NCBI RefSeq assembly: GCF_910586915.1 | Contig: NZ_CAJULN010000013.1 | Span: 20,369 to 84,368 of the forward strand | Length of the DNA stretch: 64,000 bases | Direction of reading: 5' to 3' | From: an uncultured Bacteroides sp. | Lineage (GTDB): Bacteria; Bacteroidota; Bacteroidia; Bacteroidales; Bacteroidaceae | Part shown: positions 34,947-44,416 of the stretch, piece after piece | How positions within the stretch are numbered: position 1 is the first letter of the stretch | Layout: every line of letters starts with the position of its first letter | Notes under the pieces: model-generated | Told to the model about the DNA's origin: nothing | Database searches by the model: none | Seen by the model: only the letters and a program-made list of their open reading frames with translations | Made by a program: the position numbers and the translations under genes

Positions 34947-37232
34947 ATGAATAAACAGAAACTACTGTCTGTCACAATGGCCCTACTATTGGGAGTCTCT
35001 TCTGCCTTTGCGCAAAAGCAACCGGTGGACTACGTAAATCCCCTGATGGGAACCGACTCTAAAATTTCACTTTCCAACGGAAACACTTATCCTGCCATCG
35101 CACTGCCCTGGGGGATGAACTTCTGGATGCCACAGACCGGAAAGATGGGAGACGGTTGGGCTTACACATATGCTTCTGACAAAATCAGAGGTTTCAAGCA
35201 GACTCATCAGCCCAGTCCGTGGATTAACGACTACGGACAGTTTTCCATCATGCCGATGACCAAACAACTGAAGATTGATCAGGATAGTCGTGCCTGTTGG
35301 TTTTCGCATAAGGCGGAGAAAGCAACTCCTTATTATTATAGTGTTTATTTGTCGGAGTATAACATGACAACGGAGATTGCCCCGACGGAGCGTTGTGCAT
35401 ATTTTCGTTTTACTTTCCCCGAAGCGTCCGATGCTTATGTGGTAGTCGATGCTTTCGACCGTGGTTCGTATGTGAAGGTGATTCCCGAAGAAAACAAGAT
35501 TGTAGGTTATACGACGCGCAACAGTGGCGGCGTTCCGCAGAACTTCAGAAACTACTTTGTGATAGAGTTTGACAAGCCTTTTACCTTTAATAAAGTATGG
35601 GCAGACTATCATTTGGTAGAGACACATCTTGAACTCCAATCCAATCACGTAGGTGCTGCCATCGGTTTTTCGACAAAGAAAGGCGAGCAGGTGCACGCCA
35701 AAGTGGCTTCCTCGTTCATCAGCCCCGAACAGGCGGAACTGAATCTGAAAGAAATCGGAAACAAAACATTCGAACAGACCCGGGAAGCCGGACGGAAGGC
35801 CTGGAATGATGTATTGGGACGTATCAGCGTCGAAGACAACGATGAAAACCGGATGCGTACCTTCTATTCCTGCCTATATCGTTCGGTATTGTTCCCCCGT
35901 ATGTTCCACGAAGTGAATGCGAAAGGCGAAACGGTACATTACAGCCCTTATAACGGTGAGATTCGTCCGGGATATATGTTTACCGATACCGGGTTCTGGG
36001 ATACGTTCCGTTGCCTGTTTCCATTTGTCAATCTGGTATATCCTTCGATGGGAGCGAAGATGCAAGAAGGACTGTTGAATACATACCTTGAAAGCGGTTT
36101 CTTCCCCGAATGGGCGAGTCCGGGACATCGCGGCTGTATGGTCGGAAACAATTCGGCTTCCGTAGTGGCAGATGCTTTTATGAAGAATGTGACCAAAGCG
36201 GATGCTGAGAAAATGTATGAAGGTCTGCTCAGAGGAGCCAACAGCGTACATCCGAGAGTATCTACAACAGGGCGCCGTGGATACGAATATTATAATAAAT
36301 TAGGTTATGTGCCCTACGATGTGAAGATTAACGAGAATGCTGCGCGTACATTGGAGTATGCATACGATGACTGGTGCATCTACCGTATGGGTGAAAAGTT
36401 GGGCCGTCCGGCAGAAGAACTCGAACTCTACAAGAGCAGAAGTCAGAACTACCGCAACCTGTTCGACCCCGAAACAAAACTGATGCGCGGTAAAAACGCC
36501 GACGGAACCTTCCAGACTCCTTTCAACCCGTTCAAGTGGGGAGATGCATTTACCGAAGGAAACAGTTGGCATTATACGTGGTCTGTATTCCACGATGTGC
36601 AGGGATTGGCCGATTTGATGGGCGGCAGAAAGATGTTTGTCAGTATGCTCGATTCCGTATTCAGCCTTCCGCCGGTATTTGACGACAGCTATTACGGAGG
36701 GGTGATTCATGAAATCCGTGAAATGGAGATTGCCAATATGGGTAACTATGCGCACGGCAACCAGCCTATCCAGCATATGATTTACCTCTACAACTATGCA
36801 GGCGAGCCCTGGAAAGCCCAGTACTGGTTGCGTGAAGTGATGAACCGCCTTTACTTTGCCACTCCCGACGGTTATTGTGGCGACGAGGACAACGGCCAGA
36901 CCTCTGCCTGGTATGTGTTTACAGCTTTAGGTTTCTATCCGGTATGCCCGGGTAGCAATGAATATGTGATGGGCGCCCCTTATTTCAAAAAAGCGACAAT
37001 CGCCCTGGAGAACGGCAAGAAGTTGGAAATCTCCGCTCCTAAAAACAGCGACGCCAATCGTTACATCCGTTCGATGAGTTATAACGGTAAGAATTATACA
37101 AAGAATTACCTCAATCACTTCGACCTGCTGAAAGGCGGACGTCTGGTATTTGATATGGATAATAAACCGAATAAGGGAAGAGGCGTCAACGAATCCGATT
37201 TTCCCTATTCCTTCTCTCGTGATAAAAAGTAA
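34947..37232 (+). CDS. GH92 alpha-mannosidase
   Basis: The 761-residue secreted enzyme has an SPI signal (cleavage after SSAFA). GH92 enzymes are Ca2+-dependent exo-acting inverting alpha-mannosidases. N-terminal beta-sandwich motifs include VDYVNPLMGT. The (alpha/alpha)6 domain carries the predicted general acid in TEGNSWHYTW (E537) and the acidic base/metal motif GDEDNGQTSAWY (D646-D648), where the two sister enzymes have GNDDCGQ. The different motif and GFKQTHQPSPW in place of GFSHTHLSGTG suggest a different linkage or phosphorylated/branched mannose preference; specificity is not predictable here. First gene of a four-gene operon. Confidence 0.94.
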   Translation: MNKQKLLSVTMALLLGVSSAFAQKQPVDYVNPLMGTDSKISLSNGNTYPAIALPWGMNFWMPQTGKMGDGWAYTYASDKIRGFKQTHQPSPWINDYGQFSIMPMTKQLKIDQDSRACWFSHKAEKATPYYYSVYLSEYNMTTEIAPTERCAYFRFTFPEASDAYVVVDAFDRGSYVKVIPEENKIVGYTTRNSGGVPQNFRNYFVIEFDKPFTFNKVWADYHLVETHLELQSNHVGAAIGFSTKKGEQVHAKVASSFISPEQAELNLKEIGNKTFEQTREAGRKAWNDVLGRISVEDNDENRMRTFYSCLYRSVLFPRMFHEVNAKGETVHYSPYNGEIRPGYMFTDTGFWDTFRCLFPFVNLVYPSMGAKMQEGLLNTYLESGFFPEWASPGHRGCMVGNNSASVVADAFMKNVTKADAEKMYEGLLRGANSVHPRVSTTGRRGYEYYNKLGYVPYDVKINENAARTLEYAYDDWCIYRMGEKLGRPAEELELYKSRSQNYRNLFDPETKLMRGKNADGTFQTPFNPFKWGDAFTEGNSWHYTWSVFHDVQGLADLMGGRKMFVSMLDSVFSLPPVFDDSYYGGVIHEIREMEIANMGNYAHGNQPIQHMIYLYNYAGEPWKAQYWLREVMNRLYFATPDGYCGDEDNGQTSAWYVFTALGFYPVCPGSNEYVMGAPYFKKATIALENGKKLEISAPKNSDANRYIRSMSYNGKNYTKNYLNHFDLLKGGRLVFDMDNKPNKGRGVNESDFPYSFSRDKK

Positions 37233-37237
37233 GCAGC

Positions 37238-39586
37238 ATGAATAAGATGAAAAAGAGAGCATTGATGATGGCTATGGCGGCGGCAACCTTGTCCGCCATA
37301 GCCCAGCAACCGGCAGATTACGTGAATCCGATTATCGGGACAAACGGGATGGGACATACTTTCCCTGGTGCTTGTACTCCTTTTGGATGGGTACAGTTGA
37401 GTCCGGACACAGACACAATTCCGCACAATGTGAATGGCGCTTATCAGAAGAATGCGTATGAGTATTGTGCCGGCTACCAGTATCGGGATAAAACCATCGT
37501 AGGTTTCAGCCACACGCACCTTAGCGGTACGGGACATTCCGACTTGGGAGACATCCTGCTGATGCCTGCCGTGGGCGATGTGAAGTTGAATCCCGGACGG
37601 GCGGACTATCCGGAAGAGGGATACCGTTCGCGTTTCGACCATGCTACGGAAAAAGCCACTCCCGGATACTACGAAGTGATGCTGGACGACTATGGAATTA
37701 AAGCGCAACTGACAGCTACACAGCGGACGGGCGTACATAAATACACCTTTCCGAAAGGAACGGACGGTCATCTGATTCTGGACTTGGTGCATGGCATTTA
37801 CAATTACGACGGCAAAGTATTGTGGGCAAACCTACGGGTGGAGAACGATACGCTGCTCACGGGATACCGCATCACCAACGGATGGGCACGTACGAATTAT
37901 ACCTATTTTGCCATCTCCTTGTCGCAGCCCATCAAGGAGTACGGATATAAGGATAAGGAAAAGGTATTGTACAACGGCTTTTGGCGTCGTTTCAAGTTGG
38001 AGAAGAACTTCCCCGAAATTACCGGCCGGAAGATTGCGGCCTACTTCCACTTCGATACGGCTCAAAACCCCGAATTGGTTGTAAAGGTAGCCTTGTCGGC
38101 AGTCAGCACGGAAGGCGCTCTGAAGAACCTGCGTGCCGAGGCTTCCGGAAAGAGTTTCGAGCAGTTGGCCGAAGCAGCCCGAACGGATTGGAACAGCGAA
38201 CTGGACCATTTCGAGATTGAAGGAACACGCGACCAGAAGGCGATGTTCTACACCTCGCTTTATCACACCATGATTAACCCGTCGGTATATATGGACGTAG
38301 ACGGTGCTTATCGCGGACTGGACCATAACATACATCAGGCGAAAGGATTTACCAACTACACGATATTTTCGCTTTGGGATACATACCGTGCGGAACATCC
38401 GTTCCTCAACCTGTTGAAGCCCGAGCGCAATGCCGATATGGTGGAATCAATGATTAAGCATGAGCAGCAGAGCGTGCATGGTATGCTGCCGATATGGAGC
38501 CTGATGGGAAACGAGAACTGGTGCATGAGCGGCTATCATGCGGTGTCCGTGCTGGCGGATGCCATCGCCAAAGGAGTCTTTACCCATGTGGATGAGGCCT
38601 TGCCGGCAATGGTGAGCACATCCACCGTTCCTTACTATGAGGGGGTTGCCGATTATATGAAGTTAGGCTATATCCCGTTGGATAAAAGCGGTACGGCAGC
38701 TTCTACTACGCTGGAATATGCATATGATGACTGGACCATTTATCAGACAGCCTTGAAAGCCGGCAACAAGGAGATAGCGGACACTTACCGCAAGCGTGCT
38801 CTCAACTACCGTAACATTTACGATACGAGCATCGGCTTTGCCCGTCCCCGTTACAGTGACGGCACATTCAAAAAAGAGTTTGATGTGTTACAAACCTATG
38901 GTGAAGGATTCATCGAAGGCAATTCATGGAATTTCTCCTTCCACGTGCCGCACGATGTGTTCGGTATGATTGACCTGATGGGAGGGGAAAAGACATTCGT
39001 ACGGAAACTGGACGAGCTCTTCTCCATGCATCTGCCGGAGAAGTACTACGAGCATAACGAAGACATCACCGAAGAGTGCCTGGTGGGCGGATACGTACAT
39101 GGCAATGAGCCGAGCCATCATGTCCCTTATTTATACGCATGGACTTCCCAACCGTGGAAAACCCAATACTGGCTGCGCGAAATCCTGAACAAGATGTACA
39201 AGAACGACATCAACGGCTTAGGCGGCAACGACGACTGCGGACAGATGTCGGCCTGGTATCTTTTCTCTGTGATGGGCTTCTATCCGGTTTGTCCGGGCAC
39301 AGACCAGTATGTATTGGGAGCTCCCTACCTGCCTTACCTGAAGCTGACACTTCCCAACGGGAAGACACTGGAAATCAAAGCGCCGGGCGTGAGCGACAAG
39401 AAGCGGTACGTACAGTCGTTGAAACTCAACGGCGAGGCTTACGGCAGAATGTACATCACACACGAGGACATTCTGAAAGGGGGCGTATGGGAATTTACAA
39501 TGTCGGCCTCGCCCAACAAGCGTCGCGGAGTGTCGGCGCAAGACAAACCTTATTCATTGACCGACGGAATCAAACAACAGCATTAA
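37238..39586 (+). CDS. GH92 alpha-mannosidase
   Basis: The 782-residue enzyme has an N-terminal signal peptide (ATLSAIAQQ), the GH92 motifs VNPIIGTNGMGHTFPGA and GFSHTHLSGTGHSD, the likely general acid in IEGNSWNF (E560) and the catalytic GNDDCGQMSAWY (D665/D666). It starts 5 nt after the previous gene, so translation is probably coupled; an alternative ATG lies 9 nt downstream. It likely removes terminal alpha-linked mannose from oligosaccharides in the periplasm or at the surface, complementing the other two GH92 proteins. Confidence 0.95.
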   Translation: MNKMKKRALMMAMAAATLSAIAQQPADYVNPIIGTNGMGHTFPGACTPFGWVQLSPDTDTIPHNVNGAYQKNAYEYCAGYQYRDKTIVGFSHTHLSGTGHSDLGDILLMPAVGDVKLNPGRADYPEEGYRSRFDHATEKATPGYYEVMLDDYGIKAQLTATQRTGVHKYTFPKGTDGHLILDLVHGIYNYDGKVLWANLRVENDTLLTGYRITNGWARTNYTYFAISLSQPIKEYGYKDKEKVLYNGFWRRFKLEKNFPEITGRKIAAYFHFDTAQNPELVVKVALSAVSTEGALKNLRAEASGKSFEQLAEAARTDWNSELDHFEIEGTRDQKAMFYTSLYHTMINPSVYMDVDGAYRGLDHNIHQAKGFTNYTIFSLWDTYRAEHPFLNLLKPERNADMVESMIKHEQQSVHGMLPIWSLMGNENWCMSGYHAVSVLADAIAKGVFTHVDEALPAMVSTSTVPYYEGVADYMKLGYIPLDKSGTAASTTLEYAYDDWTIYQTALKAGNKEIADTYRKRALNYRNIYDTSIGFARPRYSDGTFKKEFDVLQTYGEGFIEGNSWNFSFHVPHDVFGMIDLMGGEKTFVRKLDELFSMHLPEKYYEHNEDITEECLVGGYVHGNEPSHHVPYLYAWTSQPWKTQYWLREILNKMYKNDINGLGGNDDCGQMSAWYLFSVMGFYPVCPGTDQYVLGAPYLPYLKLTLPNGKTLEIKAPGVSDKKRYVQSLKLNGEAYGRMYITHEDILKGGVWEFTMSASPNKRRGVSAQDKPYSLTDGIKQQH

Positions 39587-39609
39587 TAAAATAAAATCAA
39601 GAAAAGAAG

Positions 39610-40404
39610 ATGAAAAAGAGACATTTGGTATATGCAGTGAGCCTGATGGTGGGTCTGGGAGCTTGTGCCGCAAGTGCGAAGAAGCAAGCCGAAGCCAGCG
39701 CCGACGCATGGAAAAGTTACAATGTAGGAACAATCCTGTTTGAAGATAAAGCACCGGAGACGAAAGGTTCCGATATTTATCACCGCATCATTCCCGATGC
39801 GGAATCTTACATCAAAGAGCAGGCACGAACTGTATTGGCTACGCTTTACAATTCGCCCGAAGACAGCATTACGCCGGTGAACAAGATACATTATACGCTG
39901 GAAGACATTGATGGAGTTTCTGCCAAAGGCGGCAGCAACGGCGACGTCAGCATCTTCTACAGCACGCGCCACATCGAGAAATCGTTTGCGGAAAACGATA
40001 CGGCAAAGTTGTTCTTCGAAACGCGCGGGGTACTGTTGCACGAGTTGACGCACGCTTACCAGTTGGAGCCGCAAGGGATAGGCTCCTACGGAACCAGCCG
40101 TGTCGTATGGGCCTTTATAGAAGGAATGGCCGATGCGGTGCGTGTAGCCAACGGTGGTTTCGACGGCCCGAATGCACGTCCGAAAGGAGGAAATTACATG
40201 GACGGTTACCGGACGGCAGGTTATTTCTTCGTTTGGTTGCGCGACAATAAAGACCCCGAATTCCTGCGTAAGTTCAACCGCAGCACGCTTGAAGTGGTAC
40301 CCTGGTCGTTCGACGGAGCCATCAAGCACATCTTGGGAGAAGAGTACAGTATCGATGAATTATGGCATGAATATCAGATTGCCGTAGGCGACATACAGGT
40401 ATAA
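39610..40404 (+). CDS. basic secretory protein family metallopeptidase, lipoprotein
   Basis: The 264-residue protein has an SPII signal with Cys19 (GLGAC). The mature domain matches the plant basic-secretory-protein/peptidase family: a zinc-binding HELTHAYQ motif and a downstream EGMADAVR segment supplying the third ligand region. It is probably a surface or periplasmic endopeptidase. Placed between GH92 genes, it supports the idea that the locus dismantles mannosylated glycoproteins rather than free polysaccharide; that role is inferred. Confidence 0.88.
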   Translation: MKKRHLVYAVSLMVGLGACAASAKKQAEASADAWKSYNVGTILFEDKAPETKGSDIYHRIIPDAESYIKEQARTVLATLYNSPEDSITPVNKIHYTLEDIDGVSAKGGSNGDVSIFYSTRHIEKSFAENDTAKLFFETRGVLLHELTHAYQLEPQGIGSYGTSRVVWAFIEGMADAVRVANGGFDGPNARPKGGNYMDGYRTAGYFFVWLRDNKDPEFLRKFNRSTLEVVPWSFDGAIKHILGEEYSIDELWHEYQIAVGDIQV

Positions 40405-40410
40405 TACGAA

Positions 40411-40622
40411 TGATTGCCCGCTTCTCTCCCTTTGCCCGTCAGACGGTGTGCTTATGGCTTTAAAATCAACTTGTTACAGCGCATATATAAGCTGCGTGCA
40501 GGACATATAGATGCTGGACGCAGGAGATATAGATGCTACAGATTGGACATATATGTGCTGGAAACAGGAGATATAGATGCTGGAAATCGGTCATGTGGCG
40601 AGTGCGGATAGCGGGCAATGAA
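40411..40622 (+). repeat. 22-bp tandem-unit dispersed element, copy 2
   Basis: Four to five 22-bp units (about 40499-40588; for example AGGAGATATAGATGCTGGAA plus 2 bases) follow a left segment shared with copy 3 (AATCAACT.GTTACAGCGCATATAT). A perfect 10-bp inverted repeat, ATTGCCCGCT at 40413 and AGCGGGCAAT at 40610, bounds the element. It fills the 226-bp gap between the peptidase gene and the GH92-GH43 gene. Possibly a MITE-like or structured RNA element. Confidence 0.8.
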
Positions 40623-40636
40623 AGCAACAATTGAAT

Positions 40637-43600
40637 ATGGTTAATAAAGTTGGTAGAAAAAGGTTGTTTTTGGTTTGGTCGTGCCTGGCGAGTATTTTGC
40701 CGGGCATGGCTCAGACCGAGAAACTGACCGATTATGTGAATCCGTTTGTAGGTACAGACGGTTATGGCAATGTGTATCCCGGAGCGCAGATTCCTTTCGG
40801 TGGAATCCAGATAAGCCCCGATACGGACAGCCGTTTCTATGACGCAGCTTCCGGATACAAATACAATCATCTCACATTGATGGGATTCAGCCTTACGCAC
40901 CTTAGCGGAACAGGCATCCCCGACCTGGGAGATTTCCTGTTTATCCCCGGAACGGGCGACATGAAGTTGGAACCCGGCACGCACGAAGACCCCGACAAAG
41001 GCTATCGTTCGCGTTACTCACACGACAAGGAATGGGCTTCCCCAAATTACTACGCCGTCGAACTGGCAGACTATGGAGTAAAAGCCGAAATGACCTCCGG
41101 CGTGCGTAGCGGTATGTTCCGCTTTACGTATCCGGAGTCCGACAATGCGTTCATCCTGATTGATATGAACCACACCCTTTGGCAATCCTGCGAATGGGCC
41201 AATCTCCGCATGGTCAATGACTCTACCATCACCGGCTACAAACTGGTGAAAGGGTGGGGGCCGGAGCGCCATGTCTATTTCACGGCTACTTTCTCCAAGA
41301 AGCTCACAGGACTGCGCTTCGTGCAAGACAAAAAGCCGGTTATTTATAACACCTCCCGCTTCCGCAGCTCGTACGAAGCCTGGGGAAAGAATCTGATGGC
41401 TTGCATCTCCTTTGCTACCAAACCCGGAGAGGAAGTGACAGTGAAAACAGCCATCTCCGCCGTAAGCACGGACGGAGCACGGAACAATATGAAGGAACTC
41501 GACGGACTGACATTCGACGGCCTGAAGGCGAAAGGCGAAGCCCTTTGGGAGAAGGAACTCGGAAAATATACGCTGACTGCCGACCGCCGCACAAAGGAGA
41601 CGTTTTATACATCCGCCTACCACGCCGCCCTGCACCCGTTTGTCTTTCAGGATGCCGACGGACAGTTCCGAGGCTTGGACAAGAACATCGAGAAGGCGGA
41701 GGGATTCACCAACTACACGGTCTTCTCCCTTTGGGATACTTACAGGGCCTTGCATCCGTGGTTCAATCTGGTTCAGCAGGAGGTGAATGCCGATGTTGCC
41801 AACTCCATGCTGGCCCATTACGACAAAAGTGTGGAGAAAATGCTTCCCATTTGGTCGTTCTACGGCAATGAGACCTGGTGCATGATTGGCTATCATGCCG
41901 TTTCCGTATTGGCGGATATGATTGTGAAAGGCGTGAAAGGGTTCGATTACGAACGGGCGTATAAAGCCATGCGTGCAACGGCTATGAATCCCAACTACGA
42001 CTGCCTGCCGGAGTATCGCGCAATGGGATACGTTCCTTTCGACAAAGAAGCCGAATCGGTCTCCAAGACATTGGAATATGCCTATGATGACTATTGCATG
42101 GCACAGGCGGCAAAGGCCTTAGGCAAAGAGGACGATTACCGCTACTTCATCAACCGTGCACTCTCTTATCAGACGTTGATTGACCCCGAAACGAAGTATA
42201 TGCGTGGCAGAGACAGCCGGGGAAACTGGCGTACGCCGTTCACTCCGGTAGCTTATCAAGGCCCCGGTTCCGTTCATGGCTGGGGAGATATAACGGAAGG
42301 ATTCACGGTGCAGTACACTTGGTATGTGCCGCAGGATGTGCAGGGCTATATCAACGAAGCCGGCAAGAAGTGGTTCCGCAACCGGCTCGACGAACTGTTT
42401 ACCGTAGAGTTGCCCGATGATATTCCGGGAGCGCACGATATACAGGGGCGTATCGGCGCCTACTGGCATGGCAACGAACCGTGCCATCATGTCGCTTATC
42501 TGTATAATTACCTGAAAGAGCCGTGGAAATGTCAGAAGTGGGTTCGCACCATTGCCGATCGTTTCTATGGCAATACCCCGGATGCTTTGAGCGGCAATGA
42601 CGATTGCGGGCAGATGTCGGCCTGGTATATGTTCAACTGCATCGGATTCTATCCGGTGGCTCCTTCGAGCAACGTCTATAATATAGGTTCCCCATGCGTG
42701 GAGGCGCTGACCGTGCGTATGAGCAACGGGAAGAGTATAGAAATGGTTGCCGACAACTGGTCGCCGAAGAATGTGTATGTGAAGGAACTTTATGTAAACG
42801 GGCGCAAGCACGATAAGTCTTACCTTACTTACGACGATATTCGCGATGGCGTGAAGTTGCGTTTCGTAATGAGCGAAAAGCCTAACTACAAACGTGCCGT
42901 TTCGGACGAATCGGTTCCTCCTTCCTTGTCGTCGCCGGGCAAGACGATGAAATATCAGACCGGGCTTCCGGCGCCGGTGAAGAGCGGCAATCCTGTTTTT
43001 GAAGGCTGGTATGCCGATCCCGAAGGCGTGGTATTAGGCAATGAATATTGGATATATCCCACCTATTCGACCAACTACGACGACCAGACTTTTATGGACG
43101 CTTTCTCTTCTTCCGACCTGGTGAACTGGAAGAAACATCCCAAAGTCTTGTCGAAAGAGAACGTAAGTTGGCTGCGTCGCGCTCTCTGGGCGCCTGCGGT
43201 GCTCGCTGCCAACGGAAAATATTACCTCTTCTTCGGAGCGAACGACATTCAGAACAACGACGAACAGGGGGGAATCGGTGTAGCCGTGTCGGATACTCCT
43301 ATGGGGCCTTTCAAGGACGCTTTAGGCAAACCGTTGATTGATAAAATAGTCAACGGCGCCCAGCCTATCGACCAGTTTGTTTTCAAAGACGACGATGGAC
43401 AGTATTATATGTACTATGGCGGCTGGAGACATTGCAATATGGTGAAGTTGGCTCCCGATTTGTTGAGCCTTGTACCTTTCGACGACGGAACAATGTACAA
43501 GGAGGTCACTCCCGAAAACTACGTGGAAGGCCCGTTCATGTTGAAACGCAAAGGAAAATACTATTTCATGTGGTCGGAAGGAGGCTGGGGGCTTCCCAAT

Positions 43601-43894
43601 TATAGTGTGGCGTATGCCATTGCGGATTCTCCTTTCGGCCCGTTCAAAAGAGTGGGTAAAATATTGCAGCAAGACCTTGCGGTAGCTACGGGAGCAGGAC
43701 ACCACTCTGTGATAAAAGGAGCCGGCGATGACGAATGGTACATTGTGTATCACCGCCGTCCGTTGGGCGAAACTGCGGCAAATAGCCGTGCCACTTGTAT
43801 CGACCGGATGTATTTTGACGAAAACGGATACATCAAACCGGTGAAGATGACATTTGAAGGCGTATCGCCCAGCCCGCTCAATCAAGCGGAATGA
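40637..43894 (+). CDS. GH92-GH43 fusion glycosidase
   Basis: The 1085-residue secreted protein has a signal peptide (ending ILPGMAQ). Residues about 25-755 are a GH92 alpha-mannosidase with GFSLTHLSGTGIPD, the general acid in TEGFTVQYTW (E554) and GNDDCGQMSAWY (D655/D656). After a short linker, residues about 780-1080 form a five-bladed GH43-like domain with the three expected acids: base in WYADPEG (D794), modulator in IDQFVFKDDDG (D912), acid in VEGPFML (E964). GH43 enzymes act mostly on arabinose, xylose or galactose linkages. ATG at 40637 is preferred to TTG at 40631. Its 3' end overlaps the convergent Nudix gene by 17 nt. Confidence 0.93.
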   Translation: MVNKVGRKRLFLVWSCLASILPGMAQTEKLTDYVNPFVGTDGYGNVYPGAQIPFGGIQISPDTDSRFYDAASGYKYNHLTLMGFSLTHLSGTGIPDLGDFLFIPGTGDMKLEPGTHEDPDKGYRSRYSHDKEWASPNYYAVELADYGVKAEMTSGVRSGMFRFTYPESDNAFILIDMNHTLWQSCEWANLRMVNDSTITGYKLVKGWGPERHVYFTATFSKKLTGLRFVQDKKPVIYNTSRFRSSYEAWGKNLMACISFATKPGEEVTVKTAISAVSTDGARNNMKELDGLTFDGLKAKGEALWEKELGKYTLTADRRTKETFYTSAYHAALHPFVFQDADGQFRGLDKNIEKAEGFTNYTVFSLWDTYRALHPWFNLVQQEVNADVANSMLAHYDKSVEKMLPIWSFYGNETWCMIGYHAVSVLADMIVKGVKGFDYERAYKAMRATAMNPNYDCLPEYRAMGYVPFDKEAESVSKTLEYAYDDYCMAQAAKALGKEDDYRYFINRALSYQTLIDPETKYMRGRDSRGNWRTPFTPVAYQGPGSVHGWGDITEGFTVQYTWYVPQDVQGYINEAGKKWFRNRLDELFTVELPDDIPGAHDIQGRIGAYWHGNEPCHHVAYLYNYLKEPWKCQKWVRTIADRFYGNTPDALSGNDDCGQMSAWYMFNCIGFYPVAPSSNVYNIGSPCVEALTVRMSNGKSIEMVADNWSPKNVYVKELYVNGRKHDKSYLTYDDIRDGVKLRFVMSEKPNYKRAVSDESVPPSLSSPGKTMKYQTGLPAPVKSGNPVFEGWYADPEGVVLGNEYWIYPTYSTNYDDQTFMDAFSSSDLVNWKKHPKVLSKENVSWLRRALWAPAVLAANGKYYLFFGANDIQNNDEQGGIGVAVSDTPMGPFKDALGKPLIDKIVNGAQPIDQFVFKDDDGQYYMYYGGWRHCNMVKLAPDLLSLVPFDDGTMYKEVTPENYVEGPFMLKRKGKYYFMWSEGGWGLPNYSVAYAIADSPFGPFKRVGKILQQDLAVATGAGHHSVIKGAGDDEWYIVYHRRPLGETAANSRATCIDRMYFDENGYIKPVKMTFEGVSPSPLNQAE

Positions 43895-44393
43895 GAGATA
43901 CTTTTTTCAGTTCGCCTTCCAGGTTGGGAGTGAAGATACCTTTTCCTAAGTTGTCTTTTATTTCCTCGATGCTCCAAAAACGTCCGCCGTCCAGCTCCTC
44001 GCTGGGATGTATTTCACCGTCGTAGACGGTTTTATGGACAAAGACAAGCTCTTTCTCGCGGTCGGACTCGAATACATAATTGGTCAGAAGTTCGGGAGTA
44101 AAGTCCGTGATGCCTAATTCTTCACGGACTTCCCGCTTCAGGGCTATCTCTACGCTTTCTCCCAAATCGATATGTCCGCCCACGGCTGTGTCCCATTTGC
44201 CAGGCTGGATGTCTTTCCATTCGGGACGCTTTTGCAGATACAAATCTCCTTTCGTATTGAATACGTGCAGGTGGACAACCGGGTGAAGTAGTTTGCTGCC
44301 GTTATGACATTCGCCGCGGGTGGCAGCTCCGGTGATGTTTCCCTGTTCGTCGACAATGGGAAACATCTCTTGGTGATTATCGTTTACTGTCAT
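43878..44393 (-). CDS. Nudix hydrolase
   Basis: The protein of about 171 residues has a complete Nudix box (GX5EX7REUXEEXGU) in the segment GGHIDLGESVEIALKREV plus REELG. The N-terminal part (MFPIVDEQGNITGAATRGECH) and the KRPEWKDIQPGKWD segment resemble YfcD/IDI-like Nudix proteins; the substrate is unknown. ATG at 44393 is preferred over an in-frame TTG at 44408. It is 8-23 nt downstream of queA on the same strand, so the two form an operon, and its 3' end overlaps the convergent GH92-GH43 gene. Confidence 0.9.
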   Translation of the reverse strand: MTVNDNHQEMFPIVDEQGNITGAATRGECHNGSKLLHPVVHLHVFNTKGDLYLQKRPEWKDIQPGKWDTAVGGHIDLGESVEIALKREVREELGITDFTPELLTNYVFESDREKELVFVHKTVYDGEIHPSEELDGGRFWSIEEIKDNLGKGIFTPNLEGELKKVSLIPLD

Positions 44394-44416
44394 TGTTTCT
44401 GTTTGCAATATCTTTT

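Noticed and set aside
40499..40588. CRISPR-like array
   Set aside because: Units are contiguous 22-mers with no unique spacers, only four or five copies, and no cas genes nearby.
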